Below, one piece after another: positions 8,639 to 17,863 of a stretch of DNA of 64,000 bases. Both the position numbers and the translations under genes were made by a program. Origin of the DNA: Adlercreutzia sp. ZJ141. Its GTDB lineage: Bacteria > Actinomycetota > Coriobacteriia > Coriobacteriales > Eggerthellaceae. The notes below the pieces were generated by a model. It searched no databases. It worked only from the letters and a program-made list of their open reading frames with translations, and was not told the DNA's origin. The stretch lies in contig NZ_JAAKEB010000009.1 in assembly GCF_011038965.1 (NCBI RefSeq), positions 1 to 64,000 on the forward strand. Direction: 5' to 3'. Each line of letters starts with the position of its first letter. Within the stretch, counting starts at the first letter, position 1.

Positions 8639-10219
8639 ATGCCATCGAAACCCGATAAAGCGAATCGCGGTCGTCATGCCGCCAAAGGAAACACACCACC
8701 TGCTAGGGCAGCAACCACGAAGATTCCAGCTATGCCGCCGCAGTCCACAACTGCAATGAGGTCTGTGAGTGGCGTGCGGCAGCAGCCGCGCATTCCGCAG
8801 TTGAAAAAGAAGCGTTTTGTCGCGAAGGTGGTTGCCATCACGCTAGCTGTTGTGGTTGCACTTGCGGCTGTTGTCTATTCTGGTGTAGCACTCTACTTCA
8901 GCAGCCATTTCATGCCCGATACTACGCTTGGGAACTTTGACATGTCGCTCATGTCGTCAAAGCAAGCCGAGGACTTTATTGCCGAGCAAGTTGCCGACTA
9001 TGAGCTTACGGTTACTGGCAAAGACTTTTCTGTCGCCTACACGTCAAGCGACATCGGATTGGCACTCAACGAGTCGGAAGTGGTTTCCACTGCGCTTCGC
9101 ATGACGAACCCGTGGGCATGGCCGCTTGAATTACGACGCGCGCACGATGTGTCTGAAGCGTTGGTTACGACGCACGATAGGTCGCAACTTAACGACAAGG
9201 TGACGGCGGCGGTTGAGACATACAACGTCGAAGCCGAGCAGCCGGTCGATGCTACGATCGCTTATGAAGAAGACCTCGATCGTTTCGTTATCTCATCTGA
9301 GAAGGTGGGCACTGCGCTCGATCCCAAGGCGGTACTGTCGGCTGTTGATCAGGCAATCGTGACGTTTAGTAACAAACTAGAGCTAACCGAGAGCGAGCTG
9401 CTGCAGCCTGCGGTGTTCTCCGACGACGAGGCGCTGGCCGCTGCCGAAGGCGCAGCGAATGCCATGGTTGCCACGAGTTTCGATGTGACAGCAGGTGGTG
9501 AGCTAGTATTCGAAAGCGATCCAGACATGGTGGCGACATGGATCAAGCTCGATGAGAATCTGCAGGTCAGCTTTGATGACGAGGCGCTTGCTGCATGGGC
9601 GGGCGAAATCTCATCCGGATTCAGCACTATTGGCAGCACGCGCACCTACACACGTCCCGATGGCAAACAATGCACCGTTACAGGCGGTATCTACGGATGG
9701 GATGTTGATGCCGGCAGCTTGGTCGAACAGGTGAAAGCCATCGTCACTAGCGGCGAGGGCGGCACGGTTAACCTACCATACAAGCAGACTGCCGATAAGT
9801 TTGCACCGCAGGGCGAGCAAGATTGGGGCGACCGCTACGTCGACGTCGATTTGGCCGAACAGCACGTACGCTTCTTCGACGGCGGCAATCTCATTTGGGA
9901 ATCCGACTGCGTGTCGGGAGCACCCGATGGCAAGAATGACACGCCCACTGGTGTGTATGTTCTCAATGCTAAGGAAAGCCCTTCGGTTTTGATTGGCTAC
10001 GAGAACGGCAAGAAAACCTACGAGTCAAAGGTGCAGTACTGGATGCCGTGGGTGGGCAACCTGGTTGGCTTTCATGATGCCGACTGGCAAGCGGCCTTTG
10101 GTGGCACGCGTTACGCAGATGGCTTCGGCAGTCATGGTTGTATCAACTTGCCGGTTGACAAAGCGGCAAACTTGTACGGACTCATTCAACCGGGGGACAC
10201 GGTCGTCTGTCATTGGTAG
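8639..10219 (+). CDS. L,D-transpeptidase with peptidoglycan-binding domain
   Basis: Cross-links peptidoglycan 3-3 or attaches proteins to it on the outer face of the membrane. The 526-residue protein has a basic, proline-rich cytoplasmic tail (about residues 1-58), one membrane segment (about 62-88), an extracytoplasmic region resembling the PG_binding_4 domain, and a C-terminal YkuD catalytic domain with FGSHGCINLP (His499, Cys501). The ATG at 8639 is preferred over an in-frame GTG at 8627 because GAGGGAG lies between them. It has its own weak promoter and is followed 82 bp later by an ABC exporter pair. It sits inside the split S10 operon. Confidence 0.92.
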   Translation: MPSKPDKANRGRHAAKGNTPPARAATTKIPAMPPQSTTAMRSVSGVRQQPRIPQLKKKRFVAKVVAITLAVVVALAAVVYSGVALYFSSHFMPDTTLGNFDMSLMSSKQAEDFIAEQVADYELTVTGKDFSVAYTSSDIGLALNESEVVSTALRMTNPWAWPLELRRAHDVSEALVTTHDRSQLNDKVTAAVETYNVEAEQPVDATIAYEEDLDRFVISSEKVGTALDPKAVLSAVDQAIVTFSNKLELTESELLQPAVFSDDEALAAAEGAANAMVATSFDVTAGGELVFESDPDMVATWIKLDENLQVSFDDEALAAWAGEISSGFSTIGSTRTYTRPDGKQCTVTGGIYGWDVDAGSLVEQVKAIVTSGEGGTVNLPYKQTADKFAPQGEQDWGDRYVDVDLAEQHVRFFDGGNLIWESDCVSGAPDGKNDTPTGVYVLNAKESPSVLIGYENGKKTYESKVQYWMPWVGNLVGFHDADWQAAFGGTRYADGFGSHGCINLPVDKAANLYGLIQPGDTVVCHW

Positions 10220-10237
10220 GGTGAAACTGCAACGCTT

Positions 10238-10267
10238 TTGCCAGTAATCTCGAACCTATGCTATGCT
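10238..10267 (+). promoter_or_regulatory. Promoter candidate for the ABC exporter pair
   Basis: TTGCCA (10238-10243), an 18-bp spacer and TATGCT (10262-10267), 34 bp before the ATG at 10302. Confidence 0.5.
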
Positions 10268-10301
10268 CATTTTTCAAGCAAACGGTAAGAGGGGTGGGTC
10301 T

Positions 10302-11003
10302 ATGGCGTTCGTTGAATTCCGCGATGTGCGGAAGATCTACCATATGGGCGAGGTGGACGTGGCCGCCGTTGATGGCATGTCCTTCGACATCGAGCAAGGT
10401 GAGCTCGTGGTTGTGGTCGGGCCTTCCGGCTCAGGCAAAACAACGCTTCTCAACATGCTTGGGGGAATGGATTCATGTACGTCGGGTTCTATCGTACTCG
10501 ATGGAAGAGAGATCGGTTCATTCTCGGAGAAGCAGCTTACTGAATATCGCCGCTACGACATCGGCTTCGTGTTTCAGTTCTACAACCTTGTGCAGAACCT
10601 GACGGCGCGGGAAAACGTAGAACTTGCCAGTCAAATCTGTGAGCATCCACTTTCTGCCGACGATGTGCTTGCGCAGGTGGGGCTGGCGCACCGTTTAGAT
10701 AACTTCCCCGCGCAGCTTTCGGGTGGCGAGCAGCAACGTGTTGCCATTGCCCGCGCGCTTGCGAAGAACCCGAAGCTTTTGCTTTGCGACGAACCAACGG
10801 GTGCGCTTGACTACAAAACCGGCAAGGCTATCTTAAAGCTGCTGCAAGACACTTCTCGCAACACGGGTCGCACCGTCGTGCTTATCACACACAACTCGGC
10901 GTTTACTGCTATTGCCGATCGAGTTATCCGCATTCGTGAGGGGCGGGTTGCCGAAGTTTTGCTCAACGACCGTCCCGCATCTGCTGACGAGTTGGAATGG
11001 TAG
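10302..11003 (+). CDS. ABC transporter ATPase, LolD/MacB type
   Basis: ATP-hydrolysing subunit of an FtsX-type exporter. 233 residues with Walker [10 protein letters not shown] (about residues 40-48), Q-loop near FVFQFYNL, signature [15 protein letters not shown], Walker [13 protein letters not shown] and switch His in VLITHN. The Q-loop and signature spacing are those of the MacB/LolD group of mechanotransmission transporters. The ATG at 10302 follows AAGAGGGGTGG. The permease begins within 7 bp of the stop, so the two form an operon. The transported substrate cannot be inferred. Confidence 0.93.
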   Translation: MAFVEFRDVRKIYHMGEVDVAAVDGMSFDIEQGELVVVVGPSGSGKTTLLNMLGGMDSCTSGSIVLDGREIGSFSEKQLTEYRRYDIGFVFQFYNLVQNLTARENVELASQICEHPLSADDVLAQVGLAHRLDNFPAQLSGGEQQRVAIARALAKNPKLLLCDEPTGALDYKTGKAILKLLQDTSRNTGRTVVLITHNSAFTAIADRVIRIREGRVAEVLLNDRPASADELEW

Positions 11004-11009
11004 GTGTGC

Positions 11010-14000
11010 ATGGCGAGCTCGTTTGACAAGGAGATCGTACGCTCGATTACCGGCACGCTTGGGCGTTTCGTAGCCATCGCGGCCATTGTAGCACTGGGCT
11101 GCGGCTTCTACGCGGGCTTGCGCATGACCGCACCCGATATGGATGCATCGGCCGATCGCTACTACGATGGCACGGCGCTCATGGACGTGCGTGTGGTATC
11201 AACCTTAGGGCTCACCGACGACGATGTTGAGGCGCTGCGCCAGGTAGAGGGCGTAGATGCTGTCATGCCCGCACGGGAAACTGACGTTATGGCGACAATC
11301 GACGGCGAGCAGTACGCCGTGCGAGTGCATTCGCTGCCAGATGCTGCCGAAAGCAGCGCACAGGAAAACAACGCCACAATTGCTTCTGATGATGCGAATT
11401 ATCTGAATCGTTTGACGCTCGTGGAGGGAAGCTGGCCTACGTCGGCAGGGGAGTGTGTCATTTCGTATGACCGCGTGATGAATGTGCCCACGAAGGTGGG
11501 CGACGTCGTTACTGTGACCGAAGGGGTAACAGACCTCGATGACACGCTGGTCACGCGCACGTATACCATTGTCGGCTATGTGCGTTCGCCATATTACGTG
11601 TGTTCTACGGCTATGGGAACCACGTCGCTCGGGTCGGGAACGGTGCAACAGTTCATGTACGTGCCAAACGACAGCTTTGTAGACAGCATGCCCTATACCG
11701 AAGCGTTCTGTACGGTTGAGGGTGCTGCCGACCTGAAGGATGGCAGTGCGGAATATGACGAACTCATTGGCGAGGTTATCGGCCGCATTGAGGTCATAGC
11801 GCCCGAGAGAGAACAAGCGCGACTCGACGGCTTGCGTGCTGAAGCCCAAGCCGAACTCGACAACGCGCGGGCTGACTTTGAGGCCGAGCGCGCTGACGCT
11901 ACCTCGCAGCTTGACGACGCCGCCAACGAGCTTGCTCGTGCGCGTGAGCAGTTGGATGCAGCGCAGCAGCAGCTCGCTGTGTCGGCTTTGCAAATCGAAC
12001 AAACCGAGCGGCAGCTTGCGCAGGGCCGTCTGCTCTACGAGCAGGGTGTGTCGCAGCTCGCTTCCCAAGAGGTGGCAGCAAAGCGCCAGCTTGCCGAAGC
12101 GGAAGATCAGCTTGGCCAGGCGCAGACAAGCTATGATGCTGCCATGGCGCAGCGCGCCAGCCTGCAGGGCGCCCTCGATCAGGTAAACGCAGCCATCGCC
12201 GCCATCGACAAGCAAATGGCCGACATGCATATGTCAAGTGTCGACGAAGCGCTCGACCAGGCGCTTGAGGCACTTGCCACGACACAGGGAATGCTTGAAG
12301 AAGCGCAGGCGGCGCTTGCTGCGGTCGATCCGGATGACCCTGGATACGCTGCTTTGAAAGCGCGAGTTGAAACGCTCCAGATTGAGGTTGACAAGCTTAC
12401 CCTCGCTGTTGCCGACTTGCAGGCGCTGCAAGTACAGCGCGCCGCGCTCGTGGAGCAGGCGGCGCAACTTGAGCAGAGCATTGCCGCCATTGATGAACGC
12501 ACTGCCGGTGTACCAGAGCAGCTCGCCGCTGCCCGCGCAAAGCTGTACGCCCAGCGCAATCAGGTAAACGTGCAGCTTGCTGCCGCTCAAGCGCAGCTGG
12601 CGGCTAGCAAGGTGCAGCTCGACAGTGGCACCTCTCAGCTCGAAGATGGCAAGCAACGCTACGAACAGGGTCGCTCCGACTACGAAAGCGGTCGTGCCGA
12701 CTACGAAAGCGGGCGAGCCGACTATGAGAATGCCCTCGCCGAAGCCGAGTCGAAATTCGCCGATGCTGAAGCCGAGCTTGCCAGCGCACAGCGTGCTATT
12801 GATGACCTCGAGGCTCCCACCTGGCTTGTCATGGACCGCTCGAAGAACTACGGCGCGGTCAGTTTTGCCTCCGATGCCGAGCGCGTTGACCATATTGCGC
12901 GGGTGTTTCCCTTCATCTTCTTCTTAGTTGCGGCATTGGTGTCGCTCACTACTATGACGCGCATGGTGGAAGAAGAGCGCGTGCTTATTGGCACGTACAA
13001 GGCGCTCGGTTACTCGCGGGCGCGCATCACTTCGAAATACGTCATCTACGCTGCCATTGCCGCCATTGTTGGTGCCGTTGTGGGTATCGTGGTACTCTCG
13101 CTCGTGCTGCCGGCGGTGATTATGGAAGCTTACGCCATTATCTATTCGGTACCGAAGGCGCCGCCTTGCGTCGATCTGCCCATTGCGCTGCTGTCGGCGG
13201 GGCTTGGTGTCGGCGTGACGCTGGGGGCTACCTGGGCTGCGGTTACCGCTACGCTGCGCGAGCAGCCGGCCCATCTCATGCTGCCGCGCGCGCCGAAGGC
13301 CGGCAAACGTATTTTGCTCGAGCGTGTAACACCGTTGTGGCGTCGGGTGTCGTTTAGTTGGAAAGTAACATTTCGTAACCTCTTCCGGTATAAGAAGCGC
13401 CTGTTCATGACGGTAATCGGCATTGCGGGCTGCACGGCGCTGCTGCTCACGGGGCTCGGGCTACAGAACTCGATTAACGATATCATTGATAAGCAGTATG
13501 GTGAACTGGTTAGCTACAATGCGGTGGTCGTTTTCGATGAGCAGCCGGATGATGCAGTGCGCAGCGAAACGGAAGATCTCGCGCAAAAGAGCGCTTGGGC
13601 GCAGGAGTTGTCCTACATTGCCCAAGGTCCGAATCGTTCTGACATAATGGTGTCGTTGGCGGTACCGCAAGACCCCGAAGCATTCCAGGAATTGTGGACC
13701 ATGCGTGAGCGTGCGGGGCACGAACCGGTGAACCTTGGCAGTGACGGAGTTGTTGTCACTGAAAAGCTTGCAAACGAACTCGGGCTGAAGCCTGGCGACG
13801 AGCTGAGGCTCGCAGAGCAAGACCAGATGGGCAACGCCACATCGCAGGTGTATGAGGCTACCATTACTGGCATCATGGAAAACTATGTGGACAACTGGGT
13901 GTTTATGGGTCCCGAAGTCTACAAGCGCACGTTCGGTGTAGCTCCCGAATATACGTCGTGTTTCGCGCACATCGATGACAGCGACGAAGCGCACGAGACC

Positions 14001-14492
14001 TTTGGCAGTCAGGCGTCGGCGCTTCCCGGCGTGCGTACGGTGTCGTTCAACGACGAGGTCATCGACTCGTACAAAACCATGCTGCGCAGCGTAAACATGG
14101 TTGTGGTGGTGCTGGTGGTTGCCGCTGCAGCGCTTGCGTTTATCGTGCTGTACAACCTTACGAACATCAACATTACCGAACGTGTGCGCGAGATCGCCAC
14201 GTTGAAAGTGCTTGGTTTTATGTCAGGCGAAGTGAACGCCTACATCTTCCGCGAAATTACCATTCTGTCTATTGTGGGTGCGGCCGTCGGATTGGTGCTC
14301 GGCGTGTTCCTTGAAGGGTTTGTCATCGTAACCGCCGAGGTCGATCAGGTCATGTTTGGCCGCGACATCCATGCGACAAGTTTTGTTCTCGCCTTTGCGC
14401 TCACCATGGTCTTTACGGTCATTGTCATGACGTTCATGCGTCGCAAGCTGGCGAAGGTAAGCATGGTGGAGAGCTTGAAATCCAACGAGTAG
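11010..14492 (+). CDS. FtsX-like ABC permease with long extracytoplasmic coiled coil
   Basis: Membrane subunit paired with the preceding ATPase. About 1160 residues: a first membrane helix near residues 12-35, a large extracytoplasmic part, then three helices around 630-760, a second block starting near 795, and FtsX-type helices at about 1020-1045, 1080-1110 and 1125-1145. Residues about 265-605 are a glutamine-, alanine- and glutamate-rich coiled coil with short repeats such as YESGRADYESGRADYE. This is the two-FtsX-domain topology of MacB-like exporters with an oversized periplasm-facing helical rod. An in-frame GTG at 11004 is an alternative start. The role is unknown; cell-wall enzyme control or export of lipids or peptides are both possible. 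Confidence 0.88.
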   Translation: MASSFDKEIVRSITGTLGRFVAIAAIVALGCGFYAGLRMTAPDMDASADRYYDGTALMDVRVVSTLGLTDDDVEALRQVEGVDAVMPARETDVMATIDGEQYAVRVHSLPDAAESSAQENNATIASDDANYLNRLTLVEGSWPTSAGECVISYDRVMNVPTKVGDVVTVTEGVTDLDDTLVTRTYTIVGYVRSPYYVCSTAMGTTSLGSGTVQQFMYVPNDSFVDSMPYTEAFCTVEGAADLKDGSAEYDELIGEVIGRIEVIAPEREQARLDGLRAEAQAELDNARADFEAERADATSQLDDAANELARAREQLDAAQQQLAVSALQIEQTERQLAQGRLLYEQGVSQLASQEVAAKRQLAEAEDQLGQAQTSYDAAMAQRASLQGALDQVNAAIAAIDKQMADMHMSSVDEALDQALEALATTQGMLEEAQAALAAVDPDDPGYAALKARVETLQIEVDKLTLAVADLQALQVQRAALVEQAAQLEQSIAAIDERTAGVPEQLAAARAKLYAQRNQVNVQLAAAQAQLAASKVQLDSGTSQLEDGKQRYEQGRSDYESGRADYESGRADYENALAEAESKFADAEAELASAQRAIDDLEAPTWLVMDRSKNYGAVSFASDAERVDHIARVFPFIFFLVAALVSLTTMTRMVEEERVLIGTYKALGYSRARITSKYVIYAAIAAIVGAVVGIVVLSLVLPAVIMEAYAIIYSVPKAPPCVDLPIALLSAGLGVGVTLGATWAAVTATLREQPAHLMLPRAPKAGKRILLERVTPLWRRVSFSWKVTFRNLFRYKKRLFMTVIGIAGCTALLLTGLGLQNSINDIIDKQYGELVSYNAVVVFDEQPDDAVRSETEDLAQKSAWAQELSYIAQGPNRSDIMVSLAVPQDPEAFQELWTMRERAGHEPVNLGSDGVVVTEKLANELGLKPGDELRLAEQDQMGNATSQVYEATITGIMENYVDNWVFMGPEVYKRTFGVAPEYTSCFAHIDDSDEAHETFGSQASALPGVRTVSFNDEVIDSYKTMLRSVNMVVVVLVVAAAALAFIVLYNLTNINITERVREIATLKVLGFMSGEVNAYIFREITILSIVGAAVGLVLGVFLEGFVIVTAEVDQVMFGRDIHATSFVLAFALTMVFTVIVMTFMRRKLAKVSMVESLKSNE

Positions 14493-14513
14493 AAGGTTTC
14501 GGCGGGTGGTGCG

Positions 14514-14541
14514 TTGCCGATCCTTCGCAGTGCGTTACAAT
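14514..14541 (+). promoter_or_regulatory. Promoter candidate for the trigger factor gene
   Basis: TTGCCG (14514-14519), a 16-bp spacer and TACAAT (14536-14541), 35 bp before the ATG. Confidence 0.5.
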
Positions 14542-14576
14542 GGCATCTTCGTTGGAACATGCAAGGAGAACTGCCC

Positions 14577-15956
14577 ATGAAGGTTACGGAACAAAAGCTT
14601 ACCGACGGCCGCATCCGGCTCGATGCCGTCGCTTCGCCCGCCGAGGTCAATCATGCATTTACGGTTGCACAGTACTTGTCATTACAAGATCTGGGCATTC
14701 GGGTGCCGCAAGGTAAGACGGCCCAGCAGGTTGCCGCAGATGAACTTCACATCAAAGATCTCGACGCTTTGGCTGCGCCGAAGGCCGCCCAGTACTTGGT
14801 GCCGTTTGCTATCGACAAGCGCAACCTTACGCCAGCGTTCATGCCTGCAGAGGTTCCTACGGGAACCATCAAGCGCGGCGAGCCGTTTGAGTTTTCGGTC
14901 ACCATTACGCCGAAACCCACCTACGAGCTTGATGATTATAGTCCGGTGTCTGTTACGGTGCCCCCGTCCGATATTCCCGAAAGCGAGATCGACAAGCAGC
15001 TAGTAAACCTCGCTGAAAGCTATGCGACGTTCGTGTCTGCTGACCCACACCCCATCGAAGAAACCGATTGCGCACTTATAGCCATGGATGCCGAACAAGA
15101 TGGCAAGCCGCTTCCTGCTTTACACACCGAAGGGCGCACCTACGCCATGGGAATGAACCTCATGCCTGAAGAATTCGAGCGCAACTTGCTCGGCATGCAG
15201 CCGGGTGAGACAAAAACGTTTACGGTTGCTATGCCGGGTGAGGGAGGAAAGCCGGGCGACGCAATCGAGTTCACCGTTACGGTAAAAGAGGTGCAGGACC
15301 GCAAGATTCCCGTCATCGATGATGCGTGGGTGAAAGAGAACTTTCCCATGCTGCCAGGCGTTGAAGGTGTACGCGAAAGCCTGCGCGCAACCATGAAGCA
15401 GCAGGTTGAGCAGCAGATCGATCAGATGAAGATGCAGGCCGCTGCCTCCGAAATCGCGCGGCGTTTCAAGGGCGGCATACCCGATGTGATTCACGACGCC
15501 ACGCAGCGCGCGCTTGTTGACGATCTGCGTCTGCGAACGAAGGCCCAGGGTATGACCTTTGAGCAGTATATGGAACAGATGGGTGGGCAGCAAAACTTTT
15601 CGCTCATGCTGGCGCTGCAGGCGCGCGAAACTCTCGCACAGGGCTACGCGCTCGATGCGGTGTTCCGCCACGAGCGCCTGAAGGTCACCGACGCCGACGT
15701 TGCTGCAACGTGCCGCGCTATGAATCCGCAGAACCCGCAAATCGTATGTCGCGACATGGAAGATAACGGCCGCGGCTTTGCGCTGCGCGAGGCGTGCGAG
15801 CGCTACGTTGCCAACAAATGGCTCGCCGACCACGCCACCGTCACTGTCATGCAGCCAGATGCTGCGCCGGTTGCGGCAGCAGCTGCGGCTCAGGGCGAAG
15901 GTGGCGAAGGTGAGTCTGCTGTCAAATCCGAAGAGGTACCGGCTCCTGAAGAATAA
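14577..15956 (+). CDS. tig: Divergent trigger factor-like chaperone
   Basis: Ribosome-associated chaperone and prolyl isomerase family. 459 residues. The FKBP-like middle (about residues 150-245) shows FERNLLGMQPGETKTFTVAMPG, followed by the trigger-factor segment KIPVIDDAWVKENFP and a helical C-terminal domain with a Glu/Ala-rich tail. The N-terminal ribosome-binding domain is diverged: the usual GFRxGKxP loop that touches L23 is not present in recognisable form (GIRVPQGKTAQQVA occupies the area). The ATG at 14577 follows AAGGAG. It may be a second, specialised copy; a canonical one could lie elsewhere. It is the last gene of the block that interrupts the S10 operon. Confidence 0.85.
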   Translation: MKVTEQKLTDGRIRLDAVASPAEVNHAFTVAQYLSLQDLGIRVPQGKTAQQVAADELHIKDLDALAAPKAAQYLVPFAIDKRNLTPAFMPAEVPTGTIKRGEPFEFSVTITPKPTYELDDYSPVSVTVPPSDIPESEIDKQLVNLAESYATFVSADPHPIEETDCALIAMDAEQDGKPLPALHTEGRTYAMGMNLMPEEFERNLLGMQPGETKTFTVAMPGEGGKPGDAIEFTVTVKEVQDRKIPVIDDAWVKENFPMLPGVEGVRESLRATMKQQVEQQIDQMKMQAAASEIARRFKGGIPDVIHDATQRALVDDLRLRTKAQGMTFEQYMEQMGGQQNFSLMLALQARETLAQGYALDAVFRHERLKVTDADVAATCRAMNPQNPQIVCRDMEDNGRGFALREACERYVANKWLADHATVTVMQPDAAPVAAAAAAQGEGGEGESAVKSEEVPAPEE

Positions 15957-15974
15957 CCACTCAGAAGTTTCTGA

Positions 15975-16010
15975 GGAAACGCAGGATTGGCGGAATGAAT
16001 CAGCGTTTCC
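15975..16010. repeat. Dispersed inverted-repeat element, copy A (short form)
   Basis: 36-bp element bounded by GGAAACGC and GCGTTTCC. Its right half (GCAGGATTGGCGGAATGAAT, then CAGCGTTTCC) matches the right halves of copies at 26052, 42944 and 59056. It looks like a family member with its left half deleted. Located just after the trigger factor stop. Confidence 0.75.
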
Positions 16011-16055
16011 TTAAAGCTCATTGCCGGGTAACCGATGTTGGTCAGTGTATTTCCA

Positions 16056-16092
16056 AGACCCCGGAAGAGCGCTCTTCGCTCTTCCGGGGTCT
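16056..16092 (+). terminator. Terminator after the trigger factor gene
   Basis: Perfect 15-bp stem AGACCCCGGAAGAGC / GCTCTTCCGGGGTCT with a 7-nt loop, followed by GGTTGTGTG. Very stable despite the poor T tract. Confidence 0.8.
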
Positions 16093-16126
16093 GGTTGTGT
16101 GCAGGTTATGGGCACAAAATACATTC

Positions 16127-16155
16127 TTGAAGTGCGCCTTCAAGCTGCGTATAAT
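16127..16155 (+). promoter_or_regulatory. Promoter of the rplB-spc operon
   Basis: TTGAAG (16127-16132), a 17-bp spacer and consensus TATAAT (16150-16155). It lies directly after the trigger factor terminator and drives the second half of the S10 operon from its own start near 16162. Confidence 0.87.
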
Positions 16156-16161
16156 GTTCGT

Positions 16162-16374
16162 TTGTGTCTGGTGTGTCATGGATACACCCGGATGCGTGGA
16201 CCTTCGGCGTCAGGGCGTTTGGCCTCAAACAGGCGCACGTGGCTATCGAAGCGTCCGCAAAGGCAAGGTGGGTCCTCGGGGTGCGGTTGAGGCGCGCGAG
16301 CGGGGGTCCAAGCGTAAAGGGTTTTTAGGGTTCGCTCCGTCAACGAACTCACAAGAACCCAGGAAAGGTTAGAA
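16162..16374 (+). other. Long structured leader of rplB
   Basis: About 213 nt from the predicted start to the rplB ATG. It contains the 19-bp word shared with rpsL (16181-16199), a small GTTTG/CAAAC hairpin (16217-16230), and a GGGTTC/GAACCC pairing (16328-16333 with 16355-16360) that ends directly against the ribosome-binding site AGGAAAGG. The last pairing could control access to the rplB start. No known ribosomal-protein leader family was recognised. Confidence 0.5.
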
Positions 16375-17205
16375 ATGGGAGTAAAGCAGTACAAGCCGAC
16401 AAGTCCCGGCCGTCGCTTCCAGTCGGTTTCGGATTTCGCCGAAATCACGTGTTCGACGCCGGAAAAGTCTCTGCTTGCGCCCCTGCCTAAGAAGGCGGGC
16501 CGCAACAACAATGGCCGCATCACCACCCGTCATCAGGGTGGCGGCAACAAGCGCCGGTATCGCATCATCGACTTCAAGCGCACGAAAGACGGCGTTCCCG
16601 CAAAGGTTGCCACGGTCGAGTACGATCCGAATCGCTCCGCTCGTATCGCTCTTCTGCATTACGCTGATGGCGAGAAGCGCTACATCCTTCACCCGAAGGG
16701 CCTGAAGGTGGGCGACGTGGTGGTCAGCGGTGTGGGTGCCGACATCAAGCCCGGCAACGCCATGCCCCTCTCTGAGATTCCCGTTGGTACGCTCATCCAT
16801 GCTGTTGAGCTGCAGCCTGGCAGGGGTGCGGCACTTGCTCGCTCTGCTGGCACCAGCATTCAGCTCATGGGTAAGGAAGGAAAGTACGCCATTCTGCGCA
16901 TGCCTTCTTCCGAGATGCGTCGCGTGTTGGTTACCTGCCGCGCAACGATCGGTGAGGTTGGCAACGCCGAGCACTCCAACATCCGCATTGGCAAGGCTGG
17001 CCGCAACCGCTGGAAGGGCATCCGCCCGACCGTTCGCGGTACGGTTATGAACCCGGTCGACCATCCGCACGGTGGTGGCGAGGGCAAGAACAAGTCCGCA
17101 GGTCGTCACCCGGTTACTCCGTGGGGCGTTCCCACGAAGGGTCACCGCACTCGCAATCCCAAGAAGGCTTCGAGCCGCTTGATCATCCGCCGTCGCAAGA
17201 AGTAG
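16375..17205 (+). CDS. rplB: Large ribosomal subunit protein uL2
   Basis: Core 50S protein needed for subunit joining and the peptidyl transferase centre. 276 residues beginning [15 protein letters not shown]; the conserved HPHGGGEG segment with its essential His is present near residue 230, and the basic tail ends [12 protein letters not shown] follows AGGAAAGG. It starts the second half of the split S10 operon behind its own promoter and long leader. Confidence 0.98.
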   Translation: MGVKQYKPTSPGRRFQSVSDFAEITCSTPEKSLLAPLPKKAGRNNNGRITTRHQGGGNKRRYRIIDFKRTKDGVPAKVATVEYDPNRSARIALLHYADGEKRYILHPKGLKVGDVVVSGVGADIKPGNAMPLSEIPVGTLIHAVELQPGRGAALARSAGTSIQLMGKEGKYAILRMPSSEMRRVLVTCRATIGEVGNAEHSNIRIGKAGRNRWKGIRPTVRGTVMNPVDHPHGGGEGKNKSAGRHPVTPWGVPTKGHRTRNPKKASSRLIIRRRKK

Positions 17206-17227
17206 CGCAAAGCGTTAAGGAGTAATA

Positions 17228-17503
17228 GTGAGTAGAAGTTTGAAAAAAGGTCCTTTCGTTGAGCCGCGTCTTCTTGGTCGCATCGAGGCGATGAACGCTG
17301 CAGGCGAAAAGAACGTCATCAAAACCTGGTCACGTTCGAGCACCATCTTCCCGGAAATGGTGGGTCACACCATCGCCGTTCACGATGGCCGCAAGCACGT
17401 GCCGGTGTACGTTACCGAATCCATGGTCGGCCACAAGCTGGGCGAGTTCGCCCCGACCCGCACGTTCAAGGGTCACTCTGCCGACAAGGGCAAGAAGCGA
17501 TAA
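17228..17503 (+). CDS. rpsS: Small ribosomal subunit protein uS19
   Basis: 30S head protein near the A-site finger and bridge B1. 91 residues beginning [16 protein letters not shown]. The start is GTG, supported by AAGGAG upstream and by alignment of the [10 protein letters not shown] start with homologues. 22 bp after rplB. Confidence 0.97.
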   Translation: MSRSLKKGPFVEPRLLGRIEAMNAAGEKNVIKTWSRSSTIFPEMVGHTIAVHDGRKHVPVYVTESMVGHKLGEFAPTRTFKGHSADKGKKR

Positions 17504-17517
17504 GAAGGGGGTAAACG

Positions 17518-17859
17518 ATGGAAGCTAAAGCTATTGCACGTTTCGTGCGCGTTTCTCCCCGCAAGGCGCGCATTGTCGTCGACCTGATTCGCGGCAAGTC
17601 CGTTCCGGCAGCGCAGGATATACTCGCGTTCACGGACCGCGCCATTGCGGAAACCGTATTGAAGACGCTGAACTCTGCGGTTGCCAACGCTGAGAACCTG
17701 CATCACGTCCGTCCGGACTCGCTCATCGTGAAGACTGCCTTCGTTGACGAGGGTCCCACGATGAAGCGCATCCGCCCGCGTGCGAAGGGTTCCGCATCCC
17801 GTATCCGTAAGCGCACAAGCCACATTACTATTGTCGTTGGAACTCGAGAGGAGGCATAA
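17518..17859 (+). CDS. rplV: Large ribosomal subunit protein uL22
   Basis: 50S protein whose hairpin lines the exit tunnel opposite L4. 113 residues beginning [22 protein letters not shown]; the tunnel hairpin region around [17 protein letters not shown] is intact. ATG follows AAGGGGG; 14 bp after rpsS. Confidence 0.97.
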   Translation: MEAKAIARFVRVSPRKARIVVDLIRGKSVPAAQDILAFTDRAIAETVLKTLNSAVANAENLHHVRPDSLIVKTAFVDEGPTMKRIRPRAKGSASRIRKRTSHITIVVGTREEA

Positions 17860-17863
17860 GCGC

